A stretch of DNA of 64,000 bases, from NCBI GenBank assembly GCA_024743195.1, contig JANSXE010000012.1, positions 1 through 64,000 of the forward strand. Direction: 5' to 3'. Below the pieces are notes generated by a model. The model saw only the letters and a program-made list of their open reading frames with translations, was not told where the DNA came from and made no database searches. This DNA comes from Alphaproteobacteria bacterium. Its GTDB lineage: Bacteria > Pseudomonadota > Alphaproteobacteria > UBA8366 > Aestuariispiraceae. The position numbers were made by a program, and so were the translations under genes. Below, one piece after another: positions 51,911-62,110 of the stretch. The stretch's first letter is position 1. The number at the start of each line of letters is the position of its first letter.

Positions 51911-52404
51911 TGACGCACGCCCTCCTGGACGGTGAAGCGGTGGATCTGGCGCCATTCCTCCTGGCCCGCCTGGGCGACGCGCAGATCGACCTCCCAGAGC
52001 CCGTCGGCGAGCGCGGTCGCGCCGCGATAGAGCCCGTCGGCGCCGCGCTCGAAGACGACGTCGTGGTCGAGCTGCTCGAAGGTCGGCCGCCCGACGACGG
52101 CGGTGATCCGATCCGCCGCCACGGGCGCGCCCTCGGCGTCGGTCAGCGACAACGTCAGCACCCCGCCGCGATAGTCGAGCGCGCCCCGCCAGCCGCGCTC
52201 CGCCTGTCGGTCGGCGGCGGCCAGCTTGTCGTTCCATTCCTGGCTGGCGACGTAGGAGTTCTTCACCACCAGGCCGGTCCAGGTCCCCGCCGCCATCACG
52301 GCGAGCACGCCGTTGACCGCGATGATGGTCCCGAAGAAAAGACAGAGAACCCCCAGCATGTGCCAGCCGGTGAAACGCTCCGGCGAAAAGACGGCCTTGA
52401 TCAT
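51907..52404 (-). CDS. ccoH: CcoH (FixH), cbb3 oxidase assembly protein
   Basis: A 165-residue FixH protein with one N-terminal membrane helix (HMLGVLCLFFGTIIAVNGVLAVMA) and a periplasmic beta domain. The family motif VVKNSYVASQEWNDKLAAADRQAERGWR follows. It stabilises the oxidase during assembly, probably next to CcoI. It overlaps ccoG and ccoI at its ends, consistent with one ccoGHIS transcript. Confidence 0.94.
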   Translation of the reverse strand: MIKAVFSPERFTGWHMLGVLCLFFGTIIAVNGVLAVMAAGTWTGLVVKNSYVASQEWNDKLAAADRQAERGWRGALDYRGGVLTLSLTDAEGAPVAADRITAVVGRPTFEQLDHDVVFERGADGLYRGATALADGLWEVDLRVAQAGQEEWRQIHRFTVQEGVRQ

Positions 52405-54002
52405 CAGCGGTCTCCTGTCGATACGAAGTTGCTCTCGTAGACGGCGCTTTCGGACCCGAAGATATCCTGCACCAGGAAGCGGATGGTCGCAGGGCTTTCC
52501 GCCACCTCGGCCGGGTCGGTCTGGACGAAGACGCGCTGGCTGCGCAGCTTGTCGGCGTCGACGTCGAGGAACAGCGCGTCCTTGGGATCGTCCGCGGCGC
52601 CGGGGGTCGTGATGACGGCCCCGGGCACGCCCTCGATGGTCAGGCGCACCGTGCGCGGCTCCGGCATCATGTTGAGGACCTTGACCGTATAGCCGTTGCG
52701 CACATTGCCGTCCGACAGCACCACGAAGCGCGGATTGCGGTCGTGCAGGATGTTGAGGTCAAGCCGGTCGCGCGTGGCGACATGGAAGACCATGGTGAGC
52801 CCGATCAGCGCCCACACCGCGAAATAGATCATGGTCCGCGGCCGGATGATCGACCGCCAGGAGGTGTGCTGCGCCTCAGGCGCGATGGAGCCGTCGGGCG
52901 CGTGCGACCGCCGCGGGTCGATCCGCCCGTCCGCGTCCTGGGACAGGCGCATGTTGGCGTTGTAGTCGTTCAGCGTGGCGTAGGAGATCAGCCCGCGGGG
53001 CCGGCCGACCTTGTCCATCATCTCGTCGCAGGCGTCGATGCACAGCGCGCAGGTGATGCACTCCAACTGCTGGCCGTCGCGGATGTCGATGCCCGTCGGA
53101 CAGACGGCGACGCAGGCGTTGCAGTCGATGCAGTCGCCGACGATCTTGCCTTCCTTCTCCGCCTGCTTCTGGTGGCGCGAGCGCGGCTCGCCCCGCCAGT
53201 CGTTGTAGGTGACGGTCAGCGAGTTCTCGTCCAGCATGGCGCCCTGGACGCGCGGCCAGGGGCACATGTAGATGCAGATCTGCTCGCGCATATGGCCGCC
53301 GAGCGTGTAGGTCGTGAAGGTCAGAACCGCGACCGTGCCGTAGGCCACGACCGCCGCCTCGCCGGTGAAGAGCTCGACGAACAGCGTCGGCGCGTCGGCG
53401 AAATAGAAGATCCAGGCCCCGCCGGTCGCCACCGCGATCAGCAGCCAGATGGCGTGCTTCGCGGTGCGCTTGGCGATCTTCGAGGGTCCGTAGGGCTGCT
53501 TGTCGAGCCGCATGCGCTTGTTGCGGTCGCCCTCGATCAGCCGTTCGACCCAAATGAAGAGGTCGGTCCAGACCGTCTGCGGGCAGGTGTAGCCGCACCA
53601 GGCGCGGCCGACGGAGCTGGTGACCAGGAACAACCCGATCCCGGCCATCACCAGCATGCCGGCGACGTAATAGAACTCCTGCGGCCAGATCTCGATGAAG
53701 AAGAAGTAGAACCGCCGGTTCATGAGATCGATGAGCACCGCCTGGTCCGGCGCGAACTCCCCGCGGTCCCAGCGAATCCAGGGGGTGACGTAGTAGATCC
53801 CCAGCGTCACCGCCATGATGATCCACTTGAGCCGCCGGTAGGCCCCCTCCGCGCGCTTCGGATAGATCTTCTTCTTCGGCGCGTAGAGAGGCTGCTGCTG
53901 GTCGCGCCGGTTCACCGGCTCGACGTCGTAGCTTTCCGGGGTTCCCGCCTGCGTCCCGGACTGGACGCGTTCGGTCGCGGCGTCTTCGGCGGTGCTCGTC
54001 AT
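52404..54002 (-). CDS. ccoG: CcoG (FixG/RdxA), ferredoxin-like oxidase accessory protein
   Basis: A 532-residue membrane ferredoxin. Five or so helices are followed by two 4Fe-4S motifs: CIDCNACVAVCP near 293 and CITCALCIDACDEMM near 315. WCGYTCPQTVWTD and CIYMCPWPR give more Cys. An Ig-like C-terminal domain lies in the periplasm. It handles copper or electrons for cbb3 maturation. It lies between ccoP and ccoH, the usual order. Confidence 0.96.
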   Translation of the reverse strand: MTSTAEDAATERVQSGTQAGTPESYDVEPVNRRDQQQPLYAPKKKIYPKRAEGAYRRLKWIIMAVTLGIYYVTPWIRWDRGEFAPDQAVLIDLMNRRFYFFFIEIWPQEFYYVAGMLVMAGIGLFLVTSSVGRAWCGYTCPQTVWTDLFIWVERLIEGDRNKRMRLDKQPYGPSKIAKRTAKHAIWLLIAVATGGAWIFYFADAPTLFVELFTGEAAVVAYGTVAVLTFTTYTLGGHMREQICIYMCPWPRVQGAMLDENSLTVTYNDWRGEPRSRHQKQAEKEGKIVGDCIDCNACVAVCPTGIDIRDGQQLECITCALCIDACDEMMDKVGRPRGLISYATLNDYNANMRLSQDADGRIDPRRSHAPDGSIAPEAQHTSWRSIIRPRTMIYFAVWALIGLTMVFHVATRDRLDLNILHDRNPRFVVLSDGNVRNGYTVKVLNMMPEPRTVRLTIEGVPGAVITTPGAADDPKDALFLDVDADKLRSQRVFVQTDPAEVAESPATIRFLVQDIFGSESAVYESNFVSTGDR

Positions 54003-54035
54003 CTCATACCTGCTCGGGTCGCTGCGGGGCGGCCG

Positions 54036-54911
54036 TTACTGGCCGCCGCCGAGCGAATGGACGTAAACGGTGAGCTGCTTGACCGTGGACTCGCCCAGGC
54101 GATCGACCCAGCTCGGCATGACGCCGTGTTGCGGGTTGTAGATCTGGGCGGCGATCTCATCGGTCTCGCCGCCATAGAGCCAGATCGCATCCGCGATGTT
54201 CGGGGAGCCCAGTTCGGGAATCCCCTCGCCCTCGGCGCCGTGGCAGCTCGCGCAATTTATCTCGAAGCTCTCCGCCGCGGCGCTCGCCTGGGCGGCGTCG
54301 TGCTCGAGCCCCGAGAGCGAGCGCACGTAATGCGCAAGCTGGGTGATCTCCTCACGCCCCAGGATCTGATCCGCCCCGAAGGCCGGCATCATCGCGAAGC
54401 GACTGTTCGGGTCGGCGTCGTAGCGCACGCCGTGGGCGATGGTCCAGTAGATCGCCTCCAGATCGCCGCCCCAGATCCAGGCGTCGTCATTGAGGTTCGG
54501 ATAGCCGCCGACGGCGCCCTGCGCGCCCGACCCGTGGCACTGCGAGCAGTAGACCTTGAAGGCCGAGGAGCCGCCCGCCGTCGCGAAGCGCATCAGCTCC
54601 GCGTCGTTCGGGATTTCGGTCACCGGCGTGGCCTCGATCTGCTCCAGAAGGCCGGCGCGCTCGGCGCGCGCCTCGTCCATCGCCTCATGCAGTTCGCCCC
54701 GGCTGGAGTAGCCGCCCACGCCCTTGGTGGCGTCGTTGATCAGCGGCACCGCGGGATAGTAGATCATGTACCCGATCGAGAAGACGATCGTGGCGTAGAA
54801 GATCCACACCCACCAGCGCGGAAGCGGCGTGTTCAGCTCCTTGATGCCGTCCCACTCGTGCCCCGTGGTTTCGACGCCGGTGATGTCGTCGACTTCTTTC
54901 TTGTCGCTCAT
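54036..54911 (-). CDS. ccoP: CcoP, diheme c-type cytochrome subunit
   Basis: A 291-residue subunit III of the cbb3 oxidase. One N-terminal membrane helix (RWWVWIFYATIVFSIGYMIYYPAVPLI) anchors two cytochrome c domains with heme sites CSQCHG near 132 and CASCHG near 220, each with a distal Met later. It passes electrons from soluble cytochrome c to CcoO and CcoN. The start follows 3 nt after ccoQ. Confidence 0.97.
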   Translation of the reverse strand: MSDKKEVDDITGVETTGHEWDGIKELNTPLPRWWVWIFYATIVFSIGYMIYYPAVPLINDATKGVGGYSSRGELHEAMDEARAERAGLLEQIEATPVTEIPNDAELMRFATAGGSSAFKVYCSQCHGSGAQGAVGGYPNLNDDAWIWGGDLEAIYWTIAHGVRYDADPNSRFAMMPAFGADQILGREEITQLAHYVRSLSGLEHDAAQASAAAESFEINCASCHGAEGEGIPELGSPNIADAIWLYGGETDEIAAQIYNPQHGVMPSWVDRLGESTVKQLTVYVHSLGGGQ

Positions 54912-54914
54912 CGC

Positions 54915-55064
54915 TCAATCCTCTCTCAGCGGGATATTCGCCGCGTCCTTCGCGCCTTTCTTCCCGCCGGGGCGGAAGGTGAAGGCGATGATTCCGACGA
55001 ACAGGACGACGAGATAGACGAGGCCCCAAATGTCGGCGAAATGCCGGAAGCTTTCGTAATCCAT
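54915..55064 (-). CDS. ccoQ: CcoQ, small cbb3 oxidase subunit
   Basis: A 49-residue protein, MDYESFRHFADIWGLVYLVV opening a single membrane helix, then FRPGGKKGAKDAANIPLRED. It is the FixQ/CcoQ subunit that stabilises the oxidase. It is too short for many gene finders; it sits between ccoO and ccoP in the canonical position, 12 nt after ccoO. Confidence 0.93.
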   Translation of the reverse strand: MDYESFRHFADIWGLVYLVVLFVGIIAFTFRPGGKKGAKDAANIPLRED

Positions 55065-55076
55065 GACGTCCTCCGC

Positions 55077-55814
55077 TCAGCGCAAGTTCTCTTCGGCGTC
55101 GGCGCGATAGGTCGTGAAGTCGACCAACGTGCCGAGCATCTGCAGGTAGGCGACAAGAGCGTCCATCTCCGTCAACCGGTCCGGGTCGCCGTCGAAGTCC
55201 CCGGTGACCGCCTTGGGATAGCGCGTCAGCACGCCCTCCCAATCGGCGTTCGGATCGGCCTGGTCGGCCATGTCGGCCGCCGCCAGTTCGATCATCTCGT
55301 CGCAATAGGGGACGCCGAGCATCTGATTGGCCTTCAGGTTGTCCGCGATCATCTCGGGCTCGAGGTCGCGGTCCAGCAGGAAGCCGTATTTCGGCATGAT
55401 GGACTCGGGCACGACGGATTGCGGATCGATCAGATGCTGCACGTGCCAGGCGTTCGAGTAGCGCCCCCCGACCCGCGCGAGATCCGGCCCTGTTCGTTTC
55501 GAGCCCCATTGGAAAGGCCGGTCGTACATCGATTCCGCCGCCAGCGAGTAGGTGCCGTAGCGCTCCACCTCGTCCCGGAAGGGCCGCACCATCTGCGAAT
55601 GGCAGACGTAGCAGCCTTCCCGGATGTAGACGTCGCGCCCGGCCAACTCCAAGGGCGAGTAGGGTCTCACCCCGTCGACCTCCTCAATCGTGTTGTCGAG
55701 GTAGAACAGCGGGGCGATCTCGACGATGCCGCCGATGGTGACCACCACGAAGGAGAAGACGAGCAGAAGCGACGCGTTCTTCTCGAGCTTCTTGTGACTG
55801 TCCATGAAAGCCAT
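55077..55814 (-). CDS. ccoO: CcoO, monoheme c-type cytochrome subunit
   Basis: A 245-residue subunit II. An N-terminal membrane helix ([26 protein letters not shown]) is followed by a cytochrome c domain with heme site CYVCHSQ near 69 and the phrase [17 protein letters not shown] typical of FixO. It receives electrons from CcoP. AGGAGGGG precedes the ATG at 55814. Confidence 0.97.
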   Translation of the reverse strand: MAFMDSHKKLEKNASLLLVFSFVVVTIGGIVEIAPLFYLDNTIEEVDGVRPYSPLELAGRDVYIREGCYVCHSQMVRPFRDEVERYGTYSLAAESMYDRPFQWGSKRTGPDLARVGGRYSNAWHVQHLIDPQSVVPESIMPKYGFLLDRDLEPEMIADNLKANQMLGVPYCDEMIELAAADMADQADPNADWEGVLTRYPKAVTGDFDGDPDRLTEMDALVAYLQMLGTLVDFTTYRADAEENLR

Positions 55815-55826
55815 GTCTGTCCCCTC

Positions 55827-57458
55827 CTACTCGGCCGGCTGCGCGGCGGTCGCGGTCGTGACCAGCGGGCGTTCCTGCCGCTCGCGTCCGCGAATGGTCT
55901 GATACAGGTTGTAGGCCATGATCAGCGCGCCCAGGAGATAGAGCAGACCGCCGAAGACGCGCAGCGCGTAGTAGGGGTGCATCGCCGCCACGGTCTCCGC
56001 GAAGGAGTAGACCAGAAAGCCCTCCGCGTCGTACTCGCGCCACATCAGCCCCTGGGTGATGCCCGACACCCACATCACGGCCGCGTAGACCACGATGCCC
56101 AGCGTCGCCAGCCAGAAGTGCCAGTTCACCATCCGCAGCGAGTAGAGGCGACGCCGCCCCCAGAGCCGCGGCACCAGGAAGTAGATCGCCGCGAAGGAGA
56201 TCATGCCCACCCAGCCGAGCGCGCCGGAATGCACGTGGCCGATGGTCCAGTCGGTGTAGTGGCTGAGCGAGTTGACCGTCTTGATCGACATCATCGGCCC
56301 TTCGAAGGTCGACATTCCGTAGAAGGCCAGCGCGATCACCATCATCCGGATCAGCGGATCGGTGCGCACCTTGTCCCAGGCGCCGGCCAGCGTCATCAGC
56401 CCGTTGATCATGCCGCCCCACGACGGCATCCAGAGCATGATTGAGAACACCATGCCGAGCGTCTGCGCCCAATCGGGCAGCGCCGTGTAGTGCAGATGGT
56501 GCGGACCCGCCCAGATGTAGAGGAAGATCAGCGACCAGAAATGCACGATCGACAGCCGGTAGGAGTAGACCGGCCGCTCCGCCTGCTTCGGCATGAAGTA
56601 GTACATCATGCCAAGGAAGCCGGCGGTCAGGAAGAAGCCGACCGCGTTATGGCCGTACCACCATTGGGTCAGCGCGTCCTGCACGCCCGCAAAGGCCGAA
56701 TAGCTCTTCGAGCCGAGCAGCGAGACCGGAATCGCCAGATTGTTCACCACATGCAGCATCGCGATCGTGATGATGAAGCTGAGGTAGAACCAGTTGGCGA
56801 CGTAGATGTGCGGCTCGCGCCGGGTCAGGAGCGTCCCGAAGAACACCACCAGATAGGCGACCCAGACGATGGTGAGCCACAGGTCGACGTACCACTCCGG
56901 CTCGGCGTACTCCTTCGATTGCGTGACGCCCAGCAGATAGCCGGTCGCCGCGAGGACGATGAAGAGCTGATAGCCCCAGAAGACGAACCAGACGAGGTCG
57001 CCGCCGAACAGCCGCTGCCGGCAGGTGCGCTGCACCACCCAGAAGCTGGTGCACAGAAGCGCGTTGCCGCCGAATGCGAAGATCACCGCCGAGGTGTGCA
57101 GGGGACGCAGCCGCCCGAAATTCAGATAGGGCTCGAAATTGAACTGCGGCCAGGCGAGCTGGACGGCGATCACCACGCCGACCAGGAAGCCGACGATGCC
57201 CCAGAACATGGTCGCGACCGCGCCGTAGCGGATCGGCCCGTCCATATAGGCGGTCGCGCCGCCTTCCCCGTCCTTGAGGGGAATGAGGGCCGCATCCTCG
57301 CTGGTCTTCCGTTGCAGCAGCAGATAGCCCGCCAGGGCCAGGACGAAGAACAGGATCCAGGCGTGCGCCTGGAACAATTCGTCCCGCCCGAACGCGGCGC
57401 CGAACAGGGCGAGTATCGCCGCCGCCGCCACCGCGATCACTTGAGCAGCATGTTTCAT
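55827..57458 (-). CDS. ccoN: CcoN, catalytic subunit of cbb3-type cytochrome c oxidase
   Basis: A 543-residue 12- to 14-helix protein that reduces O2 to water with very high affinity and pumps protons. Heme and CuB ligands appear as the His of [15 protein letters not shown], the [23 protein letters not shown] segment, [15 protein letters not shown], and the closing [17 protein letters not shown]. The first 60 residues hold two extra helices. The promoter region carries a perfect FNR box 170 bp upstream, so the operon is expected to be on under low oxygen. Confidence 0.98.
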   Translation of the reverse strand: MKHAAQVIAVAAAAILALFGAAFGRDELFQAHAWILFFVLALAGYLLLQRKTSEDAALIPLKDGEGGATAYMDGPIRYGAVATMFWGIVGFLVGVVIAVQLAWPQFNFEPYLNFGRLRPLHTSAVIFAFGGNALLCTSFWVVQRTCRQRLFGGDLVWFVFWGYQLFIVLAATGYLLGVTQSKEYAEPEWYVDLWLTIVWVAYLVVFFGTLLTRREPHIYVANWFYLSFIITIAMLHVVNNLAIPVSLLGSKSYSAFAGVQDALTQWWYGHNAVGFFLTAGFLGMMYYFMPKQAERPVYSYRLSIVHFWSLIFLYIWAGPHHLHYTALPDWAQTLGMVFSIMLWMPSWGGMINGLMTLAGAWDKVRTDPLIRMMVIALAFYGMSTFEGPMMSIKTVNSLSHYTDWTIGHVHSGALGWVGMISFAAIYFLVPRLWGRRRLYSLRMVNWHFWLATLGIVVYAAVMWVSGITQGLMWREYDAEGFLVYSFAETVAAMHPYYALRVFGGLLYLLGALIMAYNLYQTIRGRERQERPLVTTATAAQPAE

Positions 57459-57593
57459 CGTTTAGTCCCCGCTAGAGGCGGCTCTCGCACGCGAAAGCCA
57501 AATCAACTGTGGAGCCCGGGGTGCGTCTCCCCCGCCGCGCCGATTTCCCCCTCGACGCGGCGGACACACCACGGGCCCGGTGATGTCGCGCGG

Positions 57594-57599
57594 ACTATG
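57594..57599 (-). promoter_or_regulatory. -10 element of the ccoN promoter
   Basis: Minus-strand CATAGT, centred 32 bp from the FNR-box centre at 57628.5. This is the spacing of a class II FNR-activated promoter (box at -41.5); the start would be near 57587. Confidence 0.55.
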
Positions 57600-57621
57600 G
57601 CCGAACCGGTCGGGACCCTCC

Positions 57622-57635
57622 TTGATCGAGATCAA
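57622..57635. promoter_or_regulatory. FNR/FnrL box
   Basis: TTGATCGAGATCAA, a perfect match to TTGAT-N4-ATCAA. The fnrL gene lies 0.8 kb away. It should activate ccoNOQP under low oxygen and could act on the divergent gene too. Confidence 0.85.
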
Positions 57636-57807
57636 CGTAGAGCGGCGGCTTCGCCGTCAGGATGCGCGGACGCAACGGCCAGCGCGGCCTCGGATCGCTG
57701 CGGCGCCGGTTTTCCGGCGCCCCCGACCGGCCGCCGCCGCAGAGAGCGGCGTTTTGTCGCGCACTGCGTGTCGCGCACTATCGCGTTACGCCGCGCACTG
57801 GAGACGG

Positions 57808-58332
57808 ATGACGATGACCAACCCCTCCTCCCCGCCTCGGACCGGCGCGCCCGACAAGCCGGGCGCGGTGGTCGCCGGCCCCGGCGCCGGGGCGATGCAG
57901 GCGCTGGACGTCATGCTCGGCCATCACGCCCGCCTGCTGCGGCTGTGCGACGCGTTGGAATCGATCGCCGATTCGCTGCCGGAGCGCGTCGACGTGCGCC
58001 AGTGCCTGCAGACCGCGCGCGGCCTCGGCCCGGCGGTGCGCGATGCGCACCGGTTCGAGGAGGAGGTGTTCTATCCGCTAGCCCGCGCCGTCATCGGGCC
58101 GCGCCCCCGATTCGAGGAAAATCTCACGCGCCTGCAGGACGAACACCGCGAGGACGAGAGCTTCGCCGACGAGGCGGCCGAGGCGCTGATGGACTGGGGA
58201 CTGTGCGGCGGCCCGCGCGGCTCCGACATGACCGGCTACATGCTGCGCGGCCTGTTCGAGACGCTGCGCCGGCACATCGCCTTCGAGCGCGAGTATCTGG
58301 TCGCGCCGGTCGAGGACCATCTGGCCCGATAG
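57808..58332 (+). CDS. Hemerythrin-domain protein
   Basis: A 174-residue helical protein with a hemerythrin-like His/Glu pattern: VMLGHHARLLRLCDALESIAD, RDAHRFEEEVFYPLARAV, LQDEHREDESFADEAAEAL and FETLRRHIAFEREYLVAPVEDHL. This fits the HHE cation-binding group, which binds a diiron site and senses or stores O2 or NO. A Pro/Gly-rich stretch of about 30 residues comes first. The place between ccoN and fnrL suggests a role in microaerobic or nitrosative physiology. Confidence 0.82.
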   Translation: MTMTNPSSPPRTGAPDKPGAVVAGPGAGAMQALDVMLGHHARLLRLCDALESIADSLPERVDVRQCLQTARGLGPAVRDAHRFEEEVFYPLARAVIGPRPRFEENLTRLQDEHREDESFADEAAEALMDWGLCGGPRGSDMTGYMLRGLFETLRRHIAFEREYLVAPVEDHLAR

Positions 58333-58346
58333 AGGCGCGCCCGATA

Positions 58347-58376
58347 GACGCCGACGCCCGTCGGGCCGCCGGCGTC
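58347..58376. terminator. Hairpin between convergent hemerythrin-like and fnrL genes
   Basis: GACGCCG (58347-58353) pairs with CGGCGTC (58370-58376), with an inner GCCCG/CGGGC. It overlaps the fnrL stop codon and lacks a T-run, so it is only a candidate. Confidence 0.4.
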
Positions 58377-59112
58377 AGTTGCCCGAGAGCTCCCGCAACC
58401 GCATCACGTCCGGGATCGAGACGCGGCGATTCGCCTCGATCACGATGGCGTCCGCCTTGCGCAGCTTGGTCAGTTGGCGGCTGACGGTTTCGATGGTCAG
58501 CCCCAGGAAATCGGCGATGTCGGCCCGCGTCAGCGGCAGATCGAACGCCGCCGCGTTCTGCGCGTCGACGTCATGGGTCGGGTCGATGTGCCGGGCGATC
58601 ATGTAGAGAAAGCTCGCCACCTTCTCCTCGGCGGTCTTTCGGCCGAGGGTCAGCATCCATTCCCGCGCCTCGTCGAGCTCGTTGAGCGACTGCTTGAGCA
58701 GCCGATGCTCCATGTTCGGCTGCTCCTTCATCATCGCGTCCAGCGAGTTCTTCGGGAACACGCACAAGACCACGTCGGAGGCGGCCTCCGCGCTCACCCG
58801 GCTCTCGGCCTGGAAGGGTCGGCCGACGAAATCCGGCGCGAACTGAAGCCCAACGATCTGCTGACGGCCGTCCGCCATCATCTTGGTCAGCTTGACCACG
58901 CCCTTGAGCACGTTGGCGTAGGTTTCGACGAAATCCTCCTCGCCGATGAGCTGGGTTCCCGCCGGCGCCTGCCTGATCGTTGTGTGCCGGCTCAACCGCA
59001 GGAGTTCATCATGCTCCAGCGCCCCGCACAGCCCGCTGTGCCGCGCCTCGCAGGCGCGGCACAGGGCCGGCGTCTCGGAATTGTGAATGTCTCGCCGCTT
59101 CTCCTGCATCAT
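58375..59112 (-). CDS. fnrL: FnrL-type oxygen-sensing regulator (Crp/Fnr family)
   Basis: A 245-residue Crp/Fnr protein. Cys ligands for an oxygen-labile 4Fe-4S cluster are C18, C21, C29 (LCRACEARHSGLC) and C117 (VVLCVFPKN), as in FnrL/FixK-like sensors. The cyclic-nucleotide-like beta domain follows, and the HTH is LPLTRADIADFLGLTIETVSRQLTKLRKADAI with the E-x2-S-R DNA-reading residues. The target is the TTGAT-N4-ATCAA box upstream of ccoN. I see TTGAT half-sites upstream of this gene but no full box, so autoregulation is unproven. Confidence 0.93.
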   Translation of the reverse strand: MMQEKRRDIHNSETPALCRACEARHSGLCGALEHDELLRLSRHTTIRQAPAGTQLIGEEDFVETYANVLKGVVKLTKMMADGRQQIVGLQFAPDFVGRPFQAESRVSAEAASDVVLCVFPKNSLDAMMKEQPNMEHRLLKQSLNELDEAREWMLTLGRKTAEEKVASFLYMIARHIDPTHDVDAQNAAAFDLPLTRADIADFLGLTIETVSRQLTKLRKADAIVIEANRRVSIPDVMRLRELSGN

Positions 59113-59265
59113 TCCGACATCCCATCAAGTGTCTACCCAGTCTGACGCCGGGTTGTGTCGATTCGATCAACTTTTCGCGCGTAAATCAACGGTAGAAAAG
59201 GTCGCGGCGCCGCGAGGACGGATTCGGGGCCGACAAGCCGGGTCCCGCTGCGCTATGCTCGCGCC

Positions 59266-60114
59266 ATGATCGATCGGCTCGGAAACCGGGCGTCGGCGCG
59301 CGCAGCCGTCGCCGGACTCGCAGCGCTTCTCGCGCTTTCGGCGGCCGCCGCGCCGCGCGCCGCGTCCGCGTCCGACGCGCCGGCGCTCGTCCCGCACGAG
59401 GCCCGCTACGATCTCTCGCTGCTCTCGCTGCAAAGCGCCAATCGCGGCTCCGCCGGCGGGCTGTTCCTCGTGCGGCTCGAGAGAGCGTGCGAGGAATGGC
59501 GCCTCGACACCGATCTGCAGGTGTCCATCGAGACCGAGGACCAGGGCGAGACCACGATCGCCAGCCGCAGCCGCTACGAGGAGACCATCGCCGACGCCGG
59601 CCGGTCCGGAACGCTGACTTTCCGTCAGAGGCAGGAGGTGAACGGCTTCCCGGTCAGCGAGGTGCGCGGCGAAGCCAAGCGCACCGCGGAAGGCGGCCGG
59701 GTGCGCTTTGAGCGGCCGGCCGCGCGCGAGGTGGCGCTGCCCACCGGCGTTCAGTTCCCGATCAGCGGCGCGCAGGCCTCCCTCGCCGCGCTGTTTTCCG
59801 GTCAGGCGCTGGTCTCTCAGCGGCTGTTCGACGGGGGCGAGGAAGGGGCGCTGATCGCCGTCGACCTGGCCGCCGGCGCCCCCGAACCGCCGCCCGAGAC
59901 GGTCGCGGGCGACGCCGCGCTGCTGCGGGGGCGGATGCTGCGCGTCGTGACCGCCTTCTACGCCGTCGACGCGCCGGACTCGGAACCGCTGTCGACCTAT
60001 ATCGCCGACATTCTGGAGAATGGCGTGACCACGCGGCTGACCATCGACGTGGGCCTGGCGTCGGTCGAGGCGGAACTCAGCGCCGTGCGCAGGCTGCCCC
60101 GGCCGGACTGCTGA
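59266..60114 (+). CDS. eipB: EipB-family cell envelope integrity protein (DUF1849)
   Basis: A 282-residue exported protein. A signal peptide (about 1-36) precedes a spiral beta-sheet fold typical of EipB: LVPHEARYDLSLLSLQSANRGSAGGLFLVRLERACEEWRLDT and a closing Cys as the last residue (RRLPRPDC). EipB in Brucella has a disulfide between an early and a C-terminal Cys, and both are here. The protein supports outer-envelope stability in the periplasm. TATGCT ends 6 nt before the ATG, so this too may be leaderless. Confidence 0.85.
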   Translation: MIDRLGNRASARAAVAGLAALLALSAAAAPRAASASDAPALVPHEARYDLSLLSLQSANRGSAGGLFLVRLERACEEWRLDTDLQVSIETEDQGETTIASRSRYEETIADAGRSGTLTFRQRQEVNGFPVSEVRGEAKRTAEGGRVRFERPAAREVALPTGVQFPISGAQASLAALFSGQALVSQRLFDGGEEGALIAVDLAAGAPEPPPETVAGDAALLRGRMLRVVTAFYAVDAPDSEPLSTYIADILENGVTTRLTIDVGLASVEAELSAVRRLPRPDC

Positions 60115-60144
60115 GGCCGCCGCACCCGGCGACGCCGCCCGGCC

Positions 60145-60190
60145 GTCGAGGCTTGCGTCGAGGCTTGCGTCGAGGCTTGCGTCGATGCTG
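60145..60190. repeat. Short tandem repeat, 12-bp unit
   Basis: Three perfect copies of GTCGAGGCTTGC (60145-60180) and a decayed fourth, between eipB and the aminopeptidase. Copy number may vary between strains. Confidence 0.7.
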
Positions 60191-60210
60191 CGGCGCCGCG
60201 CCGCGCGGGC

Positions 60211-60240
60211 TTGCCGCTGGCCCCATGGGCGCGCTACATC
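60211..60240 (+). promoter_or_regulatory. Candidate aminopeptidase promoter
   Basis: TTGCCG (60211-60216), 18 bp, TACATC (60235-60240), 28 nt before the ATG at 60268. Confidence 0.4.
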
Positions 60241-60267
60241 CTCCGCCGGACAGGAGGACCAGCACCG

Positions 60268-61653
<1,386 letters not shown>

Positions 61654-61689
61654 GCGCCATTTTACCGCGCAGAATCGGCCTTCGCCGCG

Positions 61690-61718
61690 TTGCGGACGCG
61701 CTCGATTCGCCCTAATCT
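61690..61718 (+). promoter_or_regulatory. Promoter of the MarR-type gene
   Basis: TTGCGG (61690-61695), exactly 17 bp, TAATCT (61713-61718). The start would be near 61725, 38 nt before the ATG. Confidence 0.5.
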
Positions 61719-61762
61719 CGTCTCGAAGCCGAAACAAAAACCGGATGGGACGGGATCGGACG

Positions 61763-62110
61763 ATGACGGTCGAGATCAGCCCGGCGGAGGCCTTGAGCCT
61801 CTGGCGGGGGGCGTTGAGCGAAAGCGTGCGGCGCGACGGGCCGGACCTCTCGGCGCGGCAGATGGCGGTGCTGATGACGGTCTATCTGGCGGAGCCGCCG
61901 CATACGGTGCGCGGGCTGTCCGAAAGCCTGAACATCGCCAAACCGGCGGTCACCCGCGCGCTCGACCGGCTCACGGACCTCGGCCTGGTGCGCCGCAAGC
62001 CGGACGACCAGGACCGCCGCTCGGTCAACATCCAGCGCACGGTCAAGGGCTCCGTCTTCCTCTCCGACTTCGCCGACCTCGTCGTCGACAGCGGCCGCCG
62101 GGCTGGTTGA
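61763..62110 (+). CDS. MarR-family transcriptional regulator
   Basis: A 115-residue small MarR protein. The winged helix is clear: LSARQMAVLMTVYLAEPPHTVRGLSESLNIAKPAVTRALDRLTDLGLVRRKPDDQDRRSVNIQRT, with D-D-x-D-R-R as the wing. It lacks part of the C-terminal dimer helix, so it is shorter than most MarR proteins. An ATG at 61745 would add 6 residues. Target unknown. A large REP-like cluster begins 20 bp after the stop. Confidence 0.85.
   Translation: MTVEISPAEALSLWRGALSESVRRDGPDLSARQMAVLMTVYLAEPPHTVRGLSESLNIAKPAVTRALDRLTDLGLVRRKPDDQDRRSVNIQRTVKGSVFLSDFADLVVDSGRRAG

Larger units (their letters stand above)
57459..57807. other. Divergent regulatory region between ccoN and hemerythrin-like gene
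   Basis: 349 bp with no gene. Besides the FNR box (57622-57635) and a -10-like CATAGT for ccoN, it holds a perfect hairpin GGCGCCGG-TTTT-CCGGCGCC (57702-57721) and two CGCGCACT repeats near 57758-57780 just before the hemerythrin-like gene. Confidence 0.6.

Noticed and set aside
59113-59230. FNR-like half-sites upstream of fnrL
   Set aside because: TTGAT halves occur, but the partner half does not match at the right spacing, so no FNR box is claimed.
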